From Lichenostomus cassidix (lineage: Eukaryota; Chordata; Aves; Passeriformes; Meliphagidae), in assembly GCA_008360975.2 (NCBI GenBank), contig CM039182.1:43970491-44034490 (forward strand): a DNA stretch of 64,000 bases, read 5' to 3'. The position numbers were made by a program, and so were the translations under genes. Shown here piece by piece: positions 30,801-45,800 of this stretch (positions within the stretch are counted from its first letter, which is position 1; every line of letters starts with the position of its first letter). The notes below the pieces were generated by a model that saw only the letters and a list, made by a program, of their open reading frames with translations, did no database searches and was not told the DNA's origin.

Positions 30801-33800
30801 GTGAAGCCCACAGGAATAGAGTCCATAATATCCTTGGCCATACTAAGGATGTCGTGTGAGACTTCTTGTCTCCTGCACATACCTTATCTGATTCATACAA
30901 GTATTGGGTCTGTCTGCACTAGTCACAGGATCTGATCATCCTTTTAAGGTTAAAATGAATAAGTAGTTTGAGTAGAGGTAGAGGGGTAACCTGTAATTTT
31001 CTGTTTAATTAGGGTTTTTATCAGGTTGTTTGTATAAGAAACTTAATTAAATGGCATTACCTTCAGTGTAACTATTCAGAAAGAAGCATCAGGGTGCCCA
31101 AGGGCAGCTGTACTGGATCAGCCCAGAGGCTCATCTCCAATGTGTGTGGATACTCCAGGAAGAGTCAGAACAGAAAGCTCTGTAAGTAATAAGCTCCCCA
31201 GATCTCCTCCTATCACCCATTGATTAGTCTGAAGTCTTCAGAACTGCCTACAGAATTTGACCACAGCTCTCCTACTCATTTTGATAGCTATGGAAAACCT
31301 CAAGAATGGTGCAAAAATAGCTTTTCTGAAACAAAAAAAAGAGAACTAATCCTAGTCCTGCTGAAGGTGCTAGGGATTTAAGTCTGATTTCAAAGCTGAA
31401 ATGATCAAACCACACTAAAACAAATACCAGATGTATTATTTGGAAAATGAAAAAGTAAACCCCCCCAAACCCAAACAAAGCTCGCAGCTCTTCATATTTT
31501 TGGAACGTAATTTTTGAATGCCCTGTCTTGGCTGTGCTCTAAATACCACCAGCTGGGACAGAAATTGCTTCTCCAAAAGGCACCAGGCTGAGACTGTCCA
31601 TTTATTTCCTGCTGGCTACAGAAAATTTTTCGTATGGAAGCTCTGACAGCATTCATATCTACAAGGCCTCTGTCAGCAGTGCATTTCATCTACAAAGTTG
31701 TGTTTAATTGGGTCAGGTAATTAAATTTTGGGAAACTGGGTTAAGCAAAGGTGGGGGGGGGGTAGGAAACATAATAATCCATGCTGTTATCTCAGCAGAA
31801 GCTGAATTTAGACCTCACTAATACCCCAGAATTTTTGTTTCAACCTTCTGCCCCAAGACAGGCATGTAATATTGCAAGGAAAACTTACACCATGAGCAGA
31901 ATTGCAGGTATGATCAGTCCTGGATTTGCCACATAGCTGAAGATCTTGGCAACAAAAAGTGGGAAATCAAGCTCAATAGTCTCTTGAATGACTTCATACA
32001 TTCTTTTCTTTCCACTGGAAAGACAAACAGACAATTAAGGAGTGTAGGTATCTCCTGGAGAGACATAATGGCTCATAGTCTGATGATGCTAAGAAACATG
32101 TTCCACCTCTCTTTCAATGAGCATCAGCTTGCTGGTGGCCACCAAAGAGTTTAAAACACTTTTAATTTAAATTATCTGTTGGTCCATTCATTCGCTCCCT
32201 TCCCTCCCCTCCCTGCCTCCCCCCATTTATTATACAAATAATCTTTGCTAGACCAGCTTGCTCCTGGAGTCAATATGTTTATTTCCACACTTGTCTCCTT
32301 TTTGAGTCCTAACTATTTACCCCTCTGAAATAGATAAAAACCTACAGACTGCAGGAACCATATATTTCTGGTGAATATCTTGTTAAATATGGCCTTTTCA
32401 TGGTAGAGATGACTTTCCATATGCAAATTCTGGCTTTCTGAAATAATGAGCCAACTTGAAGAGCTGCTAAGTAATGACAAAAATAGCAAGCTGTGATTAT
32501 TGCTTAATAGGAAACTCAGTGAAAGAGTAATTTCAAACTGGACTGATAAAACAGATGAGAGTATTCTGTATGAAAGGAGAACAAATCTGCAAAGGGTTGG
32601 ATTATGTAATTGACCTTCTTCTCTCCCCAGCATCTCTGGGTCTAGCAATTCAACCCTATCAGTGCTATTCCTCCTCTTTAGGCTTGATGCCTCCTGGGAG
32701 CTTGAAGGATTCCAGTCAGGAGGGTGTTGGACTCTCTGTTCTGATGATGAGAGTCAGTAAAGAAAAGTTGGATAAACAGTATCCCAACTTCATCAACTGC
32801 CAGGAGCTCAGGAGAGCTGAGCTTTCAGTCGAGCTGCCAAGGGTCTGAATCAGGCTGAGTGGCTTTTGAAGGGTTGATTGGGAATTGAAATAGCTCTTTC
32901 ACATTGCAGATTAGTCATCTCCAAATGATAGTGTGCATGCAACAAGTTACTTGTCAGATCTTCTGACATTACGCGTTGACACCTGTCCTTGTTATAGAAT
33001 TGAGGGTATTTTGGTCTCTTGCCTTTCCCCTGAGTCTTTTAGCTTTCTGATGTCATTCTCCGTCAGCAAGCAGATAACCTAAAACTGTGCATCTACAAGA
33101 ACAATTTGTTCCAAGCTGACTCCTTGCTGAGTCAGATTCAGCAAGCACAGGAAATGGCATTATTCAATCAAATTAGACTTTATTGGCATGTTAATCCAGT
33201 TGACTGAATGCTTTGTGCAGTGCTGATTCTGTCCTAATTAAAAGAAAAAAAAAGCTCCACAACATAAAAAAAAGAAAAAGAAAAAAAATTAAAAGAAGCA
33301 GCAGCTCTACAAACTCACCCCTATCAATTTCCTGCTACTTGCCAACCAAAGTCATCATGTAAAATGCATCTCTTCTTGTGGGAACTCTTGTCTCTGTGGA
33401 GGAGACTTTGGACTCATTTTGTTCCCACAAAGTTAAAGGAAGCCTTAGGGATGCTCCTGTTTTGGTTTTGTTTTTTTTTTTTAACTGGGGGCTGGCTGCT
33501 CCTTGCTGTCCCACCCCTGCTGTCCTCTGGTGCTTTCATCAATGTGTGTTGGCAAAATAGTGGGAATCATGAGGAGAGGAGAGCAGCAGAGCAGGTTCAG
33601 TGCTCCCAGCTGACTGTTTACACCCCACAGCTGGACATGACCCTTTGCCTCACATTGCTAAGGATTTAAACATTTCACCATCTCTGCTGGAGTCCAGTCC
33701 TTCTGACTTCATGAAAATAATCCCATGTACCAGAGAACTAAACTGTCCTTTTTGGTGTTTTGGTAGTACCTGAAAGGCCCACAGTCAAAGGAGGGAGGCA

Positions 33801-36800
33801 GGGACATGATGGTGTAAGCCACAGGCAGGAGGCTGAGGAAGAGGATCAGCAGCAGCAGTCCCATGTAAAAATTGTTAGACTTGGATGCTTTGAAGACTCT
33901 TGCATGAGGGACATTGCTGCTCATAACAGCCCAGCACTGAAAATACATGGAGGTTAATAAGCGCAGCACATTTATACCCACGAGCCCTGGGGCGTAAAAG
34001 GATCCCATCCTGAAAATGAAAAGAGGACAGGTGCTGTTTTTTGACAGACTGGAAGGTTTGCTGTTTTCAAGAACAGAAAATCAGGTGTTCATGTGGTGGC
34101 AAGTTTGTCCACAAATGAAGTCTGAGCAGGCTGATTGGTGCTACCCCTCTGTTCCCACAGTAGAAGCCACTTGCATCCATGTTAGGGTATTTCCCCCCTC
34201 ACTGAGGACCAGCAAGACCTCAGACTTCTCAGGGATTGCAAAGAAGGTTTTTCAGTTTGTGCCAAAAATTTCTTAGAGATGGCTTGGAAAATGTCAGGTG
34301 AATGTAACCAGCAGAGAGAGACCCATTTTTATAGCTAAGAACGGAAAGCCAAACAGCCAGAAAAAACAGAACCCAAAGATTTATTTAATTGGCTTGGAAG
34401 CCTTCTAATTCCACTAACAGGTTTTCTTAATAAGGGAAAAAAACCCCAAAAAAACCAAATATCTTACCAAATCATTCCCTGGTTGAAAACCAAACCCAAA
34501 ACATTGCCGCTAATGTCAAACTCCGCATAGGATGGCTGCATGGGGAAAGAAAGCAAAGTGTGCTGTTGCCAGAGGTACCTGCTATTGTTTTCTGCTGGGT
34601 GTGTGATCCTTATTTAAATCTGGCAAGCAGGGATTCCTGGGAGGGCTCCTGCTGCATGCACACTGCTTGAATGACCAGCAGCAGTGTGGGGAAATCAGAA
34701 CTGGAGCTGTGGGCTGCTGCTTCTCTCTTGGCTTGCTGAAAATTGGGAAGATATATGGAGGTGCTTAGAGCTGCTCTATGCTTCTCTCTCCCTGCTAATA
34801 TAACACCAGCTGTGAGCATGGCACAGGACCATGTTTAAACTCCAGCTGGTGCCTGGCTATGGACTTACAGTTCCATCCTGGTAAAATATTGAATTTTCAA
34901 GTGGTGATAATTATGAGCTGGAGGGCAAATTCTGTGCTGGATATATCCATGTCCCTGGGTCCAAGCTGTTCAAGAACAGAGATAGAGGGCAAAGGGAGAG
35001 AAATATGTGGGAATATATGACCTGATGGGAATTTGGTGACATTTTACTCTGTGCTAGCTGGTAGGTTGCTCCATGTAAAGCAGTATTTTGACAATCAGAT
35101 GTGGATGCTAATGGTGGCAGGTCCAGAAAAGGCCAGTCTGATCTACTGGCAGTATTTGTTGTGTTATAAATTATTATTTTGTTAATAATATTAATACTGT
35201 TAATAATAACAGTGGCCTATGATGAAGCCACTGTTTCTTCTACATATATATGTACTTTTGTGCACACAAAACTCAGATGATACTTGGCAGACGAAAGTAT
35301 GTGTAAAGATTATCTTGTTATGTTTTCTTGAAAAAACCCTACTTCCTTATTTTTAACTGCAATGTAGAAAACAGAATTCTAAGAAATGATGACTGATTCT
35401 CTTACATTTTTGGAATATTCTATGTGGTATGTCTTTCATGCCATCTGCCTTTACTTAATACTGTCAGAAATTCATAAAGTTTAAGATATTTGTGTTTTGT
35501 GATAAAAACTCAAGGGAAGCCTGGTCAGAGTCTTGCTTAGCTGACTGCTCACAGCTTTGGGAAGGGATGGGTGTAAACATTGTTTTCTTTGTTCTCTTGA
35601 TTCTGGTCCATTTCTACTTTAAATCTTTAGCTAGAGGTTAATATTTGCTTCTTTTTCCCATGAAAATAAAGACAGCTTTCATTGTCTGCTATTCTCTGCC
35701 TGGAGCATTCCTGTGTGAGGAGGCTGGATTAAACAGGAAACTTATTCACTGTCTGCATTAGATAAACACATATAAAATTGTGCTGGTGCCCATGGCTAGG
35801 TTGGGTTTGGTGGCTGTTTCCAAACCATCTTTGCAGGAGCAGTGGAAGTAATTCATGCTGCTTGGCTGCTGGGAGGACCTCCCTTGGCCGCCCTGGGAAA
35901 TGTAACCCTCTGCCTCCCTCAGAAGAAACACAGAGTTTCACAAGCAGCAAAATGCCTGTTGTGCCTCTCCTGCTTTTCCTTGACCAAAGCCCTCCTCTTT
36001 GCTCTTCTCCAGAGCACTCCTGGAAACCCTTCCAGTATGACAGCTAGGCAGGGGGTGCACTGATCTACTTGTAATCTTGCAAAGTATTTTCATCTCTGCC
36101 TTAATCCACCTGGTTTTGTCTCCTCTCACGTGAATCAATGGGCTTCCCTCCACCTCTCCATTATTTTCTTCTGTGTTTTGTGCAGCTCTAGTACTGACTG
36201 TTTTGGTAATGTAGCCTTTATGAATACAGAGTCCAGTGCTGTTGTGTGTTACACACACACACGAGAGGAGAAGGAAATGCTCCTTTGTTCCACTAAAGCA
36301 TAAACATCAGTTCCCAGCATTTATCAGAAAACAGTGCTGTGAGTAAAGCAGGTTCCTGCCTGCAGGGTGGGTAATGAACAGGAAGTTCTGGGGCTTTGCA
36401 AAGGGATACAGAAGGGCCCGAGGTTTTGGGGTTGTAACAACTGAATGAACACCAGATTATCTTTTTAAAGTCAGCTGCATGTTTTAAAGTTCTCAGGTGG
36501 GGAGGAGAACTGAATTTTTGTAGAGTTCTTACTGGGATGGAACTGATTGACCCAGAAAAGTGATGCATAGATTATGTACAACAATTATGTTATCAGGCAA
36601 GACCAGATGACCGCTGGAATCATTCAAAGAAAATTCATTTGTAGCATTTGACCAAATGGCCCTAAATTACTTTTATCTTCTCAGCTATAAGATACTTACA
36701 AATCCAGCCTCTAGGTCCCAGCACCAACAGTAATTCACAAATCTGACAAAGCAAGCTCGGATGAAATCTCCCACCAGAATGGTTATGTAGGTCACCAGGA

Positions 36801-39800
36801 TATCGGAAACAGTGAGCCTCATGAACTCCTGCAATTTAAAAGATGGAAAAAGCTGCATTTAACTCCTGTAATTTCAGTAGCGCATTCAGGACTGTATTTT
36901 TTATTGAGCCATTTGTCTTTATATGACAGTAACTTTCAGAAAAGCATGCCATGAGCAAACTCCCTGCCTGTTTTCAAACACTGGGCAGGGCCTAAGCTTT
37001 ACCCCTGTGCTTGGGAGCTACGAGCTCTGTTACAGCTGTTAAACCTAATAGCTGCTGCTGCTGGCATTATTGACTGCACTGCATGCTGTGGCAGCACAGA
37101 AAGTGGGAGCAGAATGCTAATGCTGCAGCAATGCTGGTGTAAAATATACATATGCCCACAGTCATTTTGATTGTGTCGTAGCTCTGGTATGGCTCAGCTC
37201 TGTAACTTTTTTGTGGACTCCTAAGAAAATTGTTCAGTTGTAAATGAGAGATCTGTGTAAGTGTAGAGCAAGGAGATGTGCAAGACAAGGAAGATAAAAT
37301 TGCAGGCAGAAGGAAGACTCAAAGGATGGAAATAACTGGTGTCCCAAGGATTCAGAAGGAAAAACACAAGAAAGGTTTTAAAAGTCTGAGGTGGGGAGGA
37401 ACAAGGATCTGCTGAATGACAGCTCAGCTGCACTGAGGATCAGCACCTTTTAAGGAATGACAGTGGCTGGTCTTTTCCCATGTGGCTGAGAACCACTCGT
37501 CGTGTGAAAACCCCTTGGGAGTGCACAGGAGTGCACAGCCACGTAGTTTGGCAAGTCCTAACGATCTGTCAGCCAGTAAATAATTGCTTTTACTTTTTAA
37601 GTTGTGCACAGTCTGGCTGTAGATCTTCTTGGTGCAAGGTAAATGTTGCAGGGTGGATGTGTGCGGTGAAACTCTGAGGACTTGAAGGTCACCCTGCATG
37701 CCTTCCAAGGGGGTTACTTTTGCCTAATTCTGCTTTCATTCCATTTTGCTTTCTTTCATTCCTCACAATGTATTATGGATTGGGACATGTCAGGAGTTCC
37801 CTTGAGGCATGTCCTCTGGTTGGGTTTTATTCCTGCACAAAAGCCTCTCTGGAATAAGTGCAGCAATAAATGGAGAAGAGAGGTTTGTTTCAAAGGCAGA
37901 GTCATGATCTGAACAATAGCATGGTGCAGGCATGGCTGCAGACTGCCTGGCCTTTTGTGCTCCTGACAGCCAATGCCTCAGAGCTGTGCATGCCCTGGTT
38001 GCTTCCAGCTGAGGATTTCACCACCATGACTTGAGAACCATGGCCAAGGATTTGTATTGTCTTGGTGATGCTGCATGGGAGTGGGAGAAAGAGCTGTTGT
38101 TTGTGAAGAAAACTTCAAGCCTGGAAATATTAAAGACATCAACGAGAAAAACAGAAAAAGAAACCATCCCAAACCAACACAGAGACTTGCTACATAATGG
38201 ATTTCTTACGATGCCGACGGTTGTCTCCCAGCAGGGTCCCCTGGGCACATCTGCTGGGTCAAGGGGAGGTGGGGTGACAGTGCTGTCATTCCCTGCAGAC
38301 GAGTTGTGGTGGCCAAGCAGAGTCCAGTGCGTGATGTTTTTTACCACATCCTCTTCTGCCAGCTGAAATGAAGAGACCCCCCAGCCAAAACCATCAGTAA
38401 TTAGAAGTCCCACTGGATATGTTTGAAGAAATCCAAGACACTGAGTTCCTCCCTCCTCCTTACCAGTTACCACCACCCCTTGTATAAACATCTGTTTAAA
38501 ACAGTGTTACAGTGCTGGCAGTAGCACAAAAACTCCTTCCCTTTTGCCAGGATCAGGGGAGCAGCAGCCAATAGTGGGTTGAGACTCCATGAATTTTGGG
38601 GAGCAAGCAACATGCTCTCTGCACATGGAGGAGTCAGACCTCCTTCAAGACCACTGTAGGAGAGGGAGCCTCCGCCCAGTCCTCCTTCTTCTCATTATTC
38701 ATTATTTTTCAGGGCAGAGCAAACCTCCTCGATTCCTCTAATTCTTCTCAGCTTAAAACTGAGTAATTTTTTCTGTGGATCAGTTAGACATTTATCCTTT
38801 CCAGCAGTTATCTGCCCACAACACCGTACCAGGATAATGTTAAAGAAGGGAGGCAGGGGAAGAGGATTATAAACTGTATCCTCCGGGTCTGCAGTAATAG
38901 AAATTGCAAACTGTGTCAGATGGAGAAAAAAATATAATTACCCTAACATGCTGTGATTATAGGAAGACAATAACTATGCTCTTTTCAGGGCTGTAAAGAG
39001 AAGCCAGATATTCTGCTAGGTGAGTGTCCCTGGGGCACTGCAGCCAATGCTCAGGAGGACTGGCAACAGAGAAAACACCTGCTGCCAAGGGGATGCTTGC
39101 CCCTGCCAGCTGTGGGGACAGGGTGTGTCCACCCTTGACTCTGGGAAATGCTAATTGACTGTGGCTTTTTCACTCAGTTCTTACTTTTTCATTGACGTCA
39201 TCCATCAAGGCCAACAGAAACGTGTAGAGGTTCCCCAGGAACAGCGCGAAGATCCGCCCCAGCTGCCATTTCAGCCCAATGCGGGGATGGTAATTTTCTA
39301 GTGCAGCAATGGTTTCAAACAGTGGAGGGCAAAACATGCCCAGCAAGGACATCACAATTTCCACCTGGCACATGAGGAAAACGAGATAACTGCTAATAGT
39401 AACAACAGTGACTATCTTACTTTGAGCAGAGCGGGAGCTGCCGGCAACTGGTTGGATATTTCTGAAGGATTTATAAAGGGGAGGGAGTCAAAGCAAACTC
39501 AGCTTCTGGCTTTGCTTAGTGTGCAGGCAGCACAGCGTCAGACTTCAGGGCCAGGTTGCACGACTTGCTCTTGCAGGAGCACTTTTGCTCTTATCTCAAA
39601 GGGATGAGCTCCAAAGAATTTGTTCCCTGTCAGTCTGGACTCATGAATATTTAGGTTCCTCAAGTACTGCTTGCATCAGCTCCAAGGTTCTTATTTTAGT
39701 TTCAGAGGAAGTGTAAGACTTGGCTTGTGTGCATAAAGATAATTAGTCGATGCTAATGTTTATTTTCCACGTTCAGCACCTTTGCTTTTGCAGTAGGCAT

Positions 39801-42800
39801 TTACAGACTTGAATGAAAGCATGTCAAGAACTCAGTTTTGCAGCTCAAGAGAATATGTCCTAGTGGAATCTTTGTCCCTCTTTATCATGACAGATACTAA
39901 GTTATACTGTGGTCAGTGAGGTCATTGGCCAGTCAGGGTCAGCTCAGGCTTGACTTACAGGCTCTACATTTTGTTACAGCCCTACGGGTCCCACTGGCCT
40001 GCAGAGGACTGTGACTGTACAGGTGCAGGCACTCTCTGACTCACAGGTCTCTTCTTTGTGCTTTTCTGTCCACGAGAAGTAACGGTATCCAGGACTGTAT
40101 TTATTCAGATCTCATGTTATCACCAGGAAAGGGTCAGATGGTAATTTTTTTTAAATAATCTCTTTTTTCTTTGGGAAAAGTCCATTGTAAAAATTCAAAG
40201 AATTTTGTGAGTAAGTGCTGTCTTGTTAAAGTTTTCTGAAGGAATTGTTAGAATGCATGGCTTTGAATTTCATTTGGCTTTGATATATAAATACATGATA
40301 ATGTAGTAGACATTTAAATTAAACCTTTCCATAGGTTGAAATTCTTTTGTGTGTGTGAAGTGCTTAAAGATTTGAACTTCTCATTTCAAAGTCAGACCAG
40401 AAAACTTCAACAATTGAGATTTTTTTTGCAGGTTCTAAAATTTTATTCCTGTAGTTCAAGGTGTATGATTTGATTTTAAAGTTATGCCTGATTATGGACA
40501 ATTCTAATATTTCTAGAGCTTTCTAGTACAACAGAGTTTTTAAGTGTTAATATGCAACTTGTTTCTTAAGATGGTGGTGTGTTGAAAGTGCTGAAGAGCC
40601 ATTGACTTTTATTGTGATTTATTATAAGAGTAGTTTCCCTTCTCTGCAGGGGTTGTTAATTTGCCCTAGGAGCTTTCAGTGGGACCATGTGCTTCCCAGC
40701 TACAACAAGTGCAAAGGTACTGAAGGGGACTCCTGGGCCCTGGTAGGCAATCCCTCTGCCTTGGATGCTGTCCTCAACCCATGGCAATGATTATGCTGAT
40801 ATCCAAAGAAAATTATCCCGGAAAAAAACTGGAAGTAAAGTTTCCTTACCTCATTTCTTTCATACCACCCAACATTTTGCATTTTGGAAAATGTCTGGGA
40901 GCGTTTCACCACAAAATAAATGAGGTAGCCACTCCCACACAAGCAGCATATGATGAGGACATTGGCCAAAACCCGTAGGAACCTCCTCAGGTGGATATTC
41001 TCATCCTTGTTGCTTTCTTGCTCATCTACAATAGACTCCTAAAAAAAACAGGGCTGTCCAAGAAATTTGAATGGATATTTTGCAGCACCAAGCATAAGGC
41101 AACATCACAAGGTTTTTCACCCTATGAAATGCAATCCCTACACATTGGATTCTGGCTATATCCAACTTGGTAGTTGAATACACTTCACAGAGACATCCTG
41201 ATCTGACTAAAAGACATCAAATGGCAAAGAGCCATATCCCAGGGGAACTGCACTCTAAATTATTACAAATTCTTTTAAAACTCAAAAACAAGGAGTTAGG
41301 GAAACTGGATCACAGAAGCTGGAGCTGCCATCGGTCAGCACCATGCTCTGCTCATATGGAGAGATGCTGAGCAGGTATCCAGATTTCCCCTTAAATCTCT
41401 GCCATTGGTAGGTGGTGGGAGCATCCCTGGGAGCAGACAGAGGAAAGTTAGGTTTACCTTGAAGCTGGTGGTGATGGATGCAAACTTGTTGTCTGCTGTC
41501 TCTGGGTTGCCAATGAGGTAGTCCCAGCTGGTGAACATTTTCCAGCTGAAAATGAAGTTTTCATCGTCCCCGTCTGCTGTGCTTTCGTTGGCATTGCGTG
41601 CCATCCTGTGTAAGGATGTGTGCAGTGACGTGGTCAGTCACTGTCCCACAGAGCCACCACGTACCCTTCAGCTTTGCAAATCTTGAGTAAGATGGAGTGG
41701 GGTGACCATTCTTGGGGTTTGGGAATGATTAACGTGTGCCATTGGGCTTTAGGTATATGGAAGCCAAATTGTGTCTTCAGGGCTTCACATGTCTTGTATT
41801 AAAAATAGTAATATAGAGAAAAACTGGCATAGGTGATTAAGGAGGTTAAAGATTGCTTCTTCCAGCTGGTGCATGAAGAAAGTCTATTTAAGGTGCTTTT
41901 GGCCCCTAGGCTACAGTATGTGATTATGGCTGCCTTTAGTTAGCTAAATTTAGTCAAAACCCCCTGGCACTGCCCAATAAACCCACTGCAGCACTTTTAG
42001 TGAGACTTCACTTGCTGCCCAGTGCTGGAGCCAAAGAGCTCGCAGCAAGTCATGCAGGGAGAGAAAAAGGATTATTCTTGTTAATCAGCATAGGAGCAGA
42101 TATGGCTTCTGCTGTTTCCTCTCTATTATTTGATCCCTGAAATCCTTCTGTGAGTCCCACTGGAGTTCCTAGCACCAGTCCCTGAAGGAAGGCAAGAAAA
42201 CAGATGCTACAATTTCATGGCAAATGTACAGCAAATCCCCGTGTCCCACTCCAGCCAAAGGCTCAAGAGGCTCTTTCTGCTGCACAGCAATGTGGCCTTT
42301 TTCAGCAAGCAATACAAATCCATGGGCTTATTCTTTCTTTCAAAGAAAGGAAGACCTTTTCATGGTGTGTCCTTCAGACAGAGATAGAGGGGCATTTTTT
42401 TATTTTTAACTTTACAGAGACCTTTACAGCACTGATAAGTGCTTTGGCTGCATCCTCAGTCCCTTGAGGATGCTGTGGGAGCCTCACTGGTGTCTGGGGA
42501 CAGACAGTGCACATGGGGCACAGAAATTGTGGCCACTTTTAAACTCCACTGATTGGTTTAGGGACTCATCAAATACAGTCTGGTAGCATTTGGCTCTTTT
42601 CTACAACCATTGCACCATCTGTGGGACCCATGTTGGCTTTCAGGAATGTTTACTTTGCAATGAAAGGATGCAAAAGGAACCTTTGAAATTTACCACAAGT
42701 AAAATCCTCCCTCATGTACAAAATCTACTTGTTTGATGGCCCTGTGGTAATGGTGGAGGAAGGGTTAAAGAGATCTGGAGAGGAGGAGAAGGAAGAAGAT

Positions 42801-45800
42801 GGCTGGAGTAGGAAGGGCTCAAAAGAGTGTGCATGAGCACCTGGATGAGGCAGGGAAGTGCCCAGATCCCCCCAGCCCACCAGAGCTAGGGTGGTGGAGG
42901 GGGAGGCTGAGTCCATGAAAAAATCAGGCACACAGCCCCCTTTCCCCATGTTCCTCCAGCCATCCAGCCAAGGCTAGGACCAAGCTGATAGTCATGCCCA
43001 TGGAGGGGAACCCAGCTGTGAGACACATCTGGGTGGATTTTGCAGCAAGGGCAGTGTCAGCTGCACTTACGATCTGATAACAACCATCAGGCTGTAGCCG
43101 AATACGCTGATCCCAACCATGAAATACGCCATTGGCAGCCTGTATTTCAACCAGCCGATTGTCCTCTGGTTGTTGTAGTAGCCATAAAAGAGTGCTGAGT
43201 ACTTGATGTAGCCCTGGAAGTAAAGCAAAAGCACTCCTGTGTAAGTTGTGCAGCTTTTCTTCTGCAGGAAAGCAGAAGAGAAGTCTCGTGAAAACTGAAG
43301 ATTTAAAATAAGGAAAATCAACTTGTAAAAATTATTAGGGTGTCATTCTTCTCTGTTTGCTACCCTGGCACCTTTGAAAGCTATCTTCTTAAGAGTTTAT
43401 CTTCCTAAGAGAGGGAATATGAGGGAGAGCATGTCAGAATATAGTGGCTCGAAACTAAAATGTAGTTTTGATCCATCACTCTTTCATTCCTCCCAGAAAA
43501 ACATCCTCACTGCTCTTTGTAGCTGTAGCCCACCTGCTTCTCTAAGCCAATAATCAAACACTCAGATCTTGTACAAATGCTGTAGCAAAGGACTTTCCCA
43601 TCATGATATGAAACTTTTCCATTCAGGTAGGAGGCAGCTGTTGCTCAGTACCTTGCAGATTTATTTCCTTTTACTGGCTGCCACCTGCAGAGCAAATATA
43701 GCTAAAGAGTAAAATCAAAGCATTCCTTTCCTGTGGAAAACAGAACTCAGACACAATATCAACCATGTTGTCTCAAGTAAGTCTATTTTTTGCTGTACAA
43801 TCTGTTAGGCATTCAACAAGCATGTACATCACCTAATCTACATTAGCAATCTCTCCCTGTTTTTCTGTCATATCTCATCCAAGTTGATGTGTATCATTGC
43901 ACATTGTACTTCTCTGGTTTTTTGCCCCTTGTCTTTCAGATCCTAAGTTAACTGTATTTAATCAGTCTGGCCATGATAGCTGAGCAAGCTCCCCTCTGAT
44001 CAAGCCTTTGGAAAGAGATAACTTGAAACTTGTATCAGAGCCTGTGTAATGGATTTTGTTTAGAGACATGGATTGGTTTACATGGGAAGGAGCCTCTGGA
44101 GGCTGCCTAGTCAAGCCCCCTGCCAAAGCAGAGCCAAAAAGCAAGTGCAAAAGCAAGTGTTGTGGCTTGGGTCTGTGTCCAGCTGAGCTTTGAAAATCTC
44201 CAAGGACGGGGATCCCATGACCTTTCTGGGCCTTTCTTCCAGACCACCTTCACTTACTCAATTATACTAAGCTCCCCTGAAACTCTAGGTTGTTAATTCC
44301 TAACCTAATAAAAAACCTTGGTACCCCCAGGTGCCCTGGTAGCTGCATTTTTGCCCTGCACAAAGTGCAGTGCCGCAGGTACAGGACCACTCTGTGTGTT
44401 TCTGTCAGTGCTGCTGAGCTACTGGGGAAAACACAGTGAGACTGTGGCTGGCACACCCCAGCCCAGCTGCTTGGGGCTTGCAGCCTGTTACAAACAATGT
44501 CTGCTGGGGAGGTGCAGTGGAAAAAAGCATCGTAAAATATAATGTCCCTGGAAGGTACTACTGAAGTTTGTTACCCAGGTTGTAATTCCAAACCTTTGTC
44601 TTTGTGATTCATCAGATGCCAGGGACTGAAAAATGAGTTTCTCTGCTCACATCATCCAGTAAGTTCTTTTAACTCCGTTTGTCAGACATGGTGTTTGGTG
44701 TCCAAGTGAGATTTATTCCTTTCTACCCCTCTGGAAATCTGTGATGTGACCTCCTTCCTGCCAAAGCATACATTTCCCTAGCTCCTCTCCCTTGAAAGGT
44801 ATTTTTCAGGATAATGGTATTGACTCTTCATTTATGCCTACTCTGATATATATTTCCCTCCCTGCACCTCTCCTGTGGAGCATCCTGGAATAAGCTTCTA
44901 TTCATTTTCAGAGGGCAAACCTCTGTGAAGGGCTTCATTTGACATCTCCTGGCTGCAGAGGGTATTGGTGTACAGTGTTACCCCGTAGCTGGAGATGCTT
45001 CTCCAACTTGAATGATTCCTCCCTGCTGTCAGACAGCAAGGGAATGGCTACTGGATGGGGACCTGTATGGCAGAGGGCTTCAGAGGATCGACACCTCAGT
45101 GACAGCAGGGGAATGTAGATGTGTGCACCAAGCCAGAGGCAGGCCACTGGCAGGTCATGGGAGCAAACCTTTCCTGCAAATGTGCAGCCTCATCCAGAGG
45201 CAAGTTTCCTTACTGCAATGTCTTTTACTCATGGTCCGCCAGAGAAAATCAGCAGCCGCATTTCATCAACAATCCTTCAGATTTTTTGTTTGTTTGTCTG
45301 TTTGTTTTCACATTTGATTTTGCTCTTTTTTTCTTCTGGCTTAATGAGTTTAAATGCTGCCTCTTGTATTTTTACAGTGTGCTTCTCAAATGAGTTTTTC
45401 GTTCGGTGCACTGCCATTAAAAATGTCCCTATTTCACCCCTGAATTTTGGATTTTGTCAAGCGGGGGAAAGTGCTGGGAGGGGAAGAGTTAAAAGTATCC
45501 TCAGCAGAAAATGGGGGGTAAATGAAGGCCTGGCCCTGGCAGGTTCCTGGACCAGTATTTGAAGACTTATTAATACATTAATTTAAATAACCTGGTTTAC
45601 AATAAAGTAGCTTTTTGTTTGGTTTGTTGTTTTTTATTTGGTTGGTCAGGTTTCTTTTCTTTTAGCTTTTTCTTTCTTTTAGTTGGGGTTTTTTTTTGGG
45701 GGTTTTTTAGCTAAGGAAATTGCAATGGGGTTTATTACAGAAGGACTAGGTCACGTGATTTTAGCATGTGGGCAGGTGCTGACAAGCATTAAAAAAAAAT

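Larger units (their letters stand above)
26604..31888 (-). other. TMC2: TMC2 intron holding the ERV LTR
   Basis: This 5.3-kb intron is bounded by GTAAGT and TTCTAG on the - strand. Apart from the LTR at 28.8-29.4 kb and an A-rich tract it shows nothing I can name. Confidence 0.75.

Noticed and set aside
31090..31220. Possible repeat fragment with GCTGTACTGGATCAGCCCAG
   Set aside because: It resembles a phrase common in sauropsid repeats but is too short and diverged to assign.
35160..35215. AT-rich stretch with TTAATAATATTAATA words that could fold back
   Set aside because: Simple AT-rich intron DNA, with no evidence of an origin, attachment site or structured RNA.
38830..38888. Possible extra TMC2 exon on the - strand with TACTGCAG acceptor and GTACGG donor
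   Set aside because: It is 59 nt, not a multiple of three, and lies between two phase-0 exons, so including it would break the frame. The known TMC2 protein is continuous without it.
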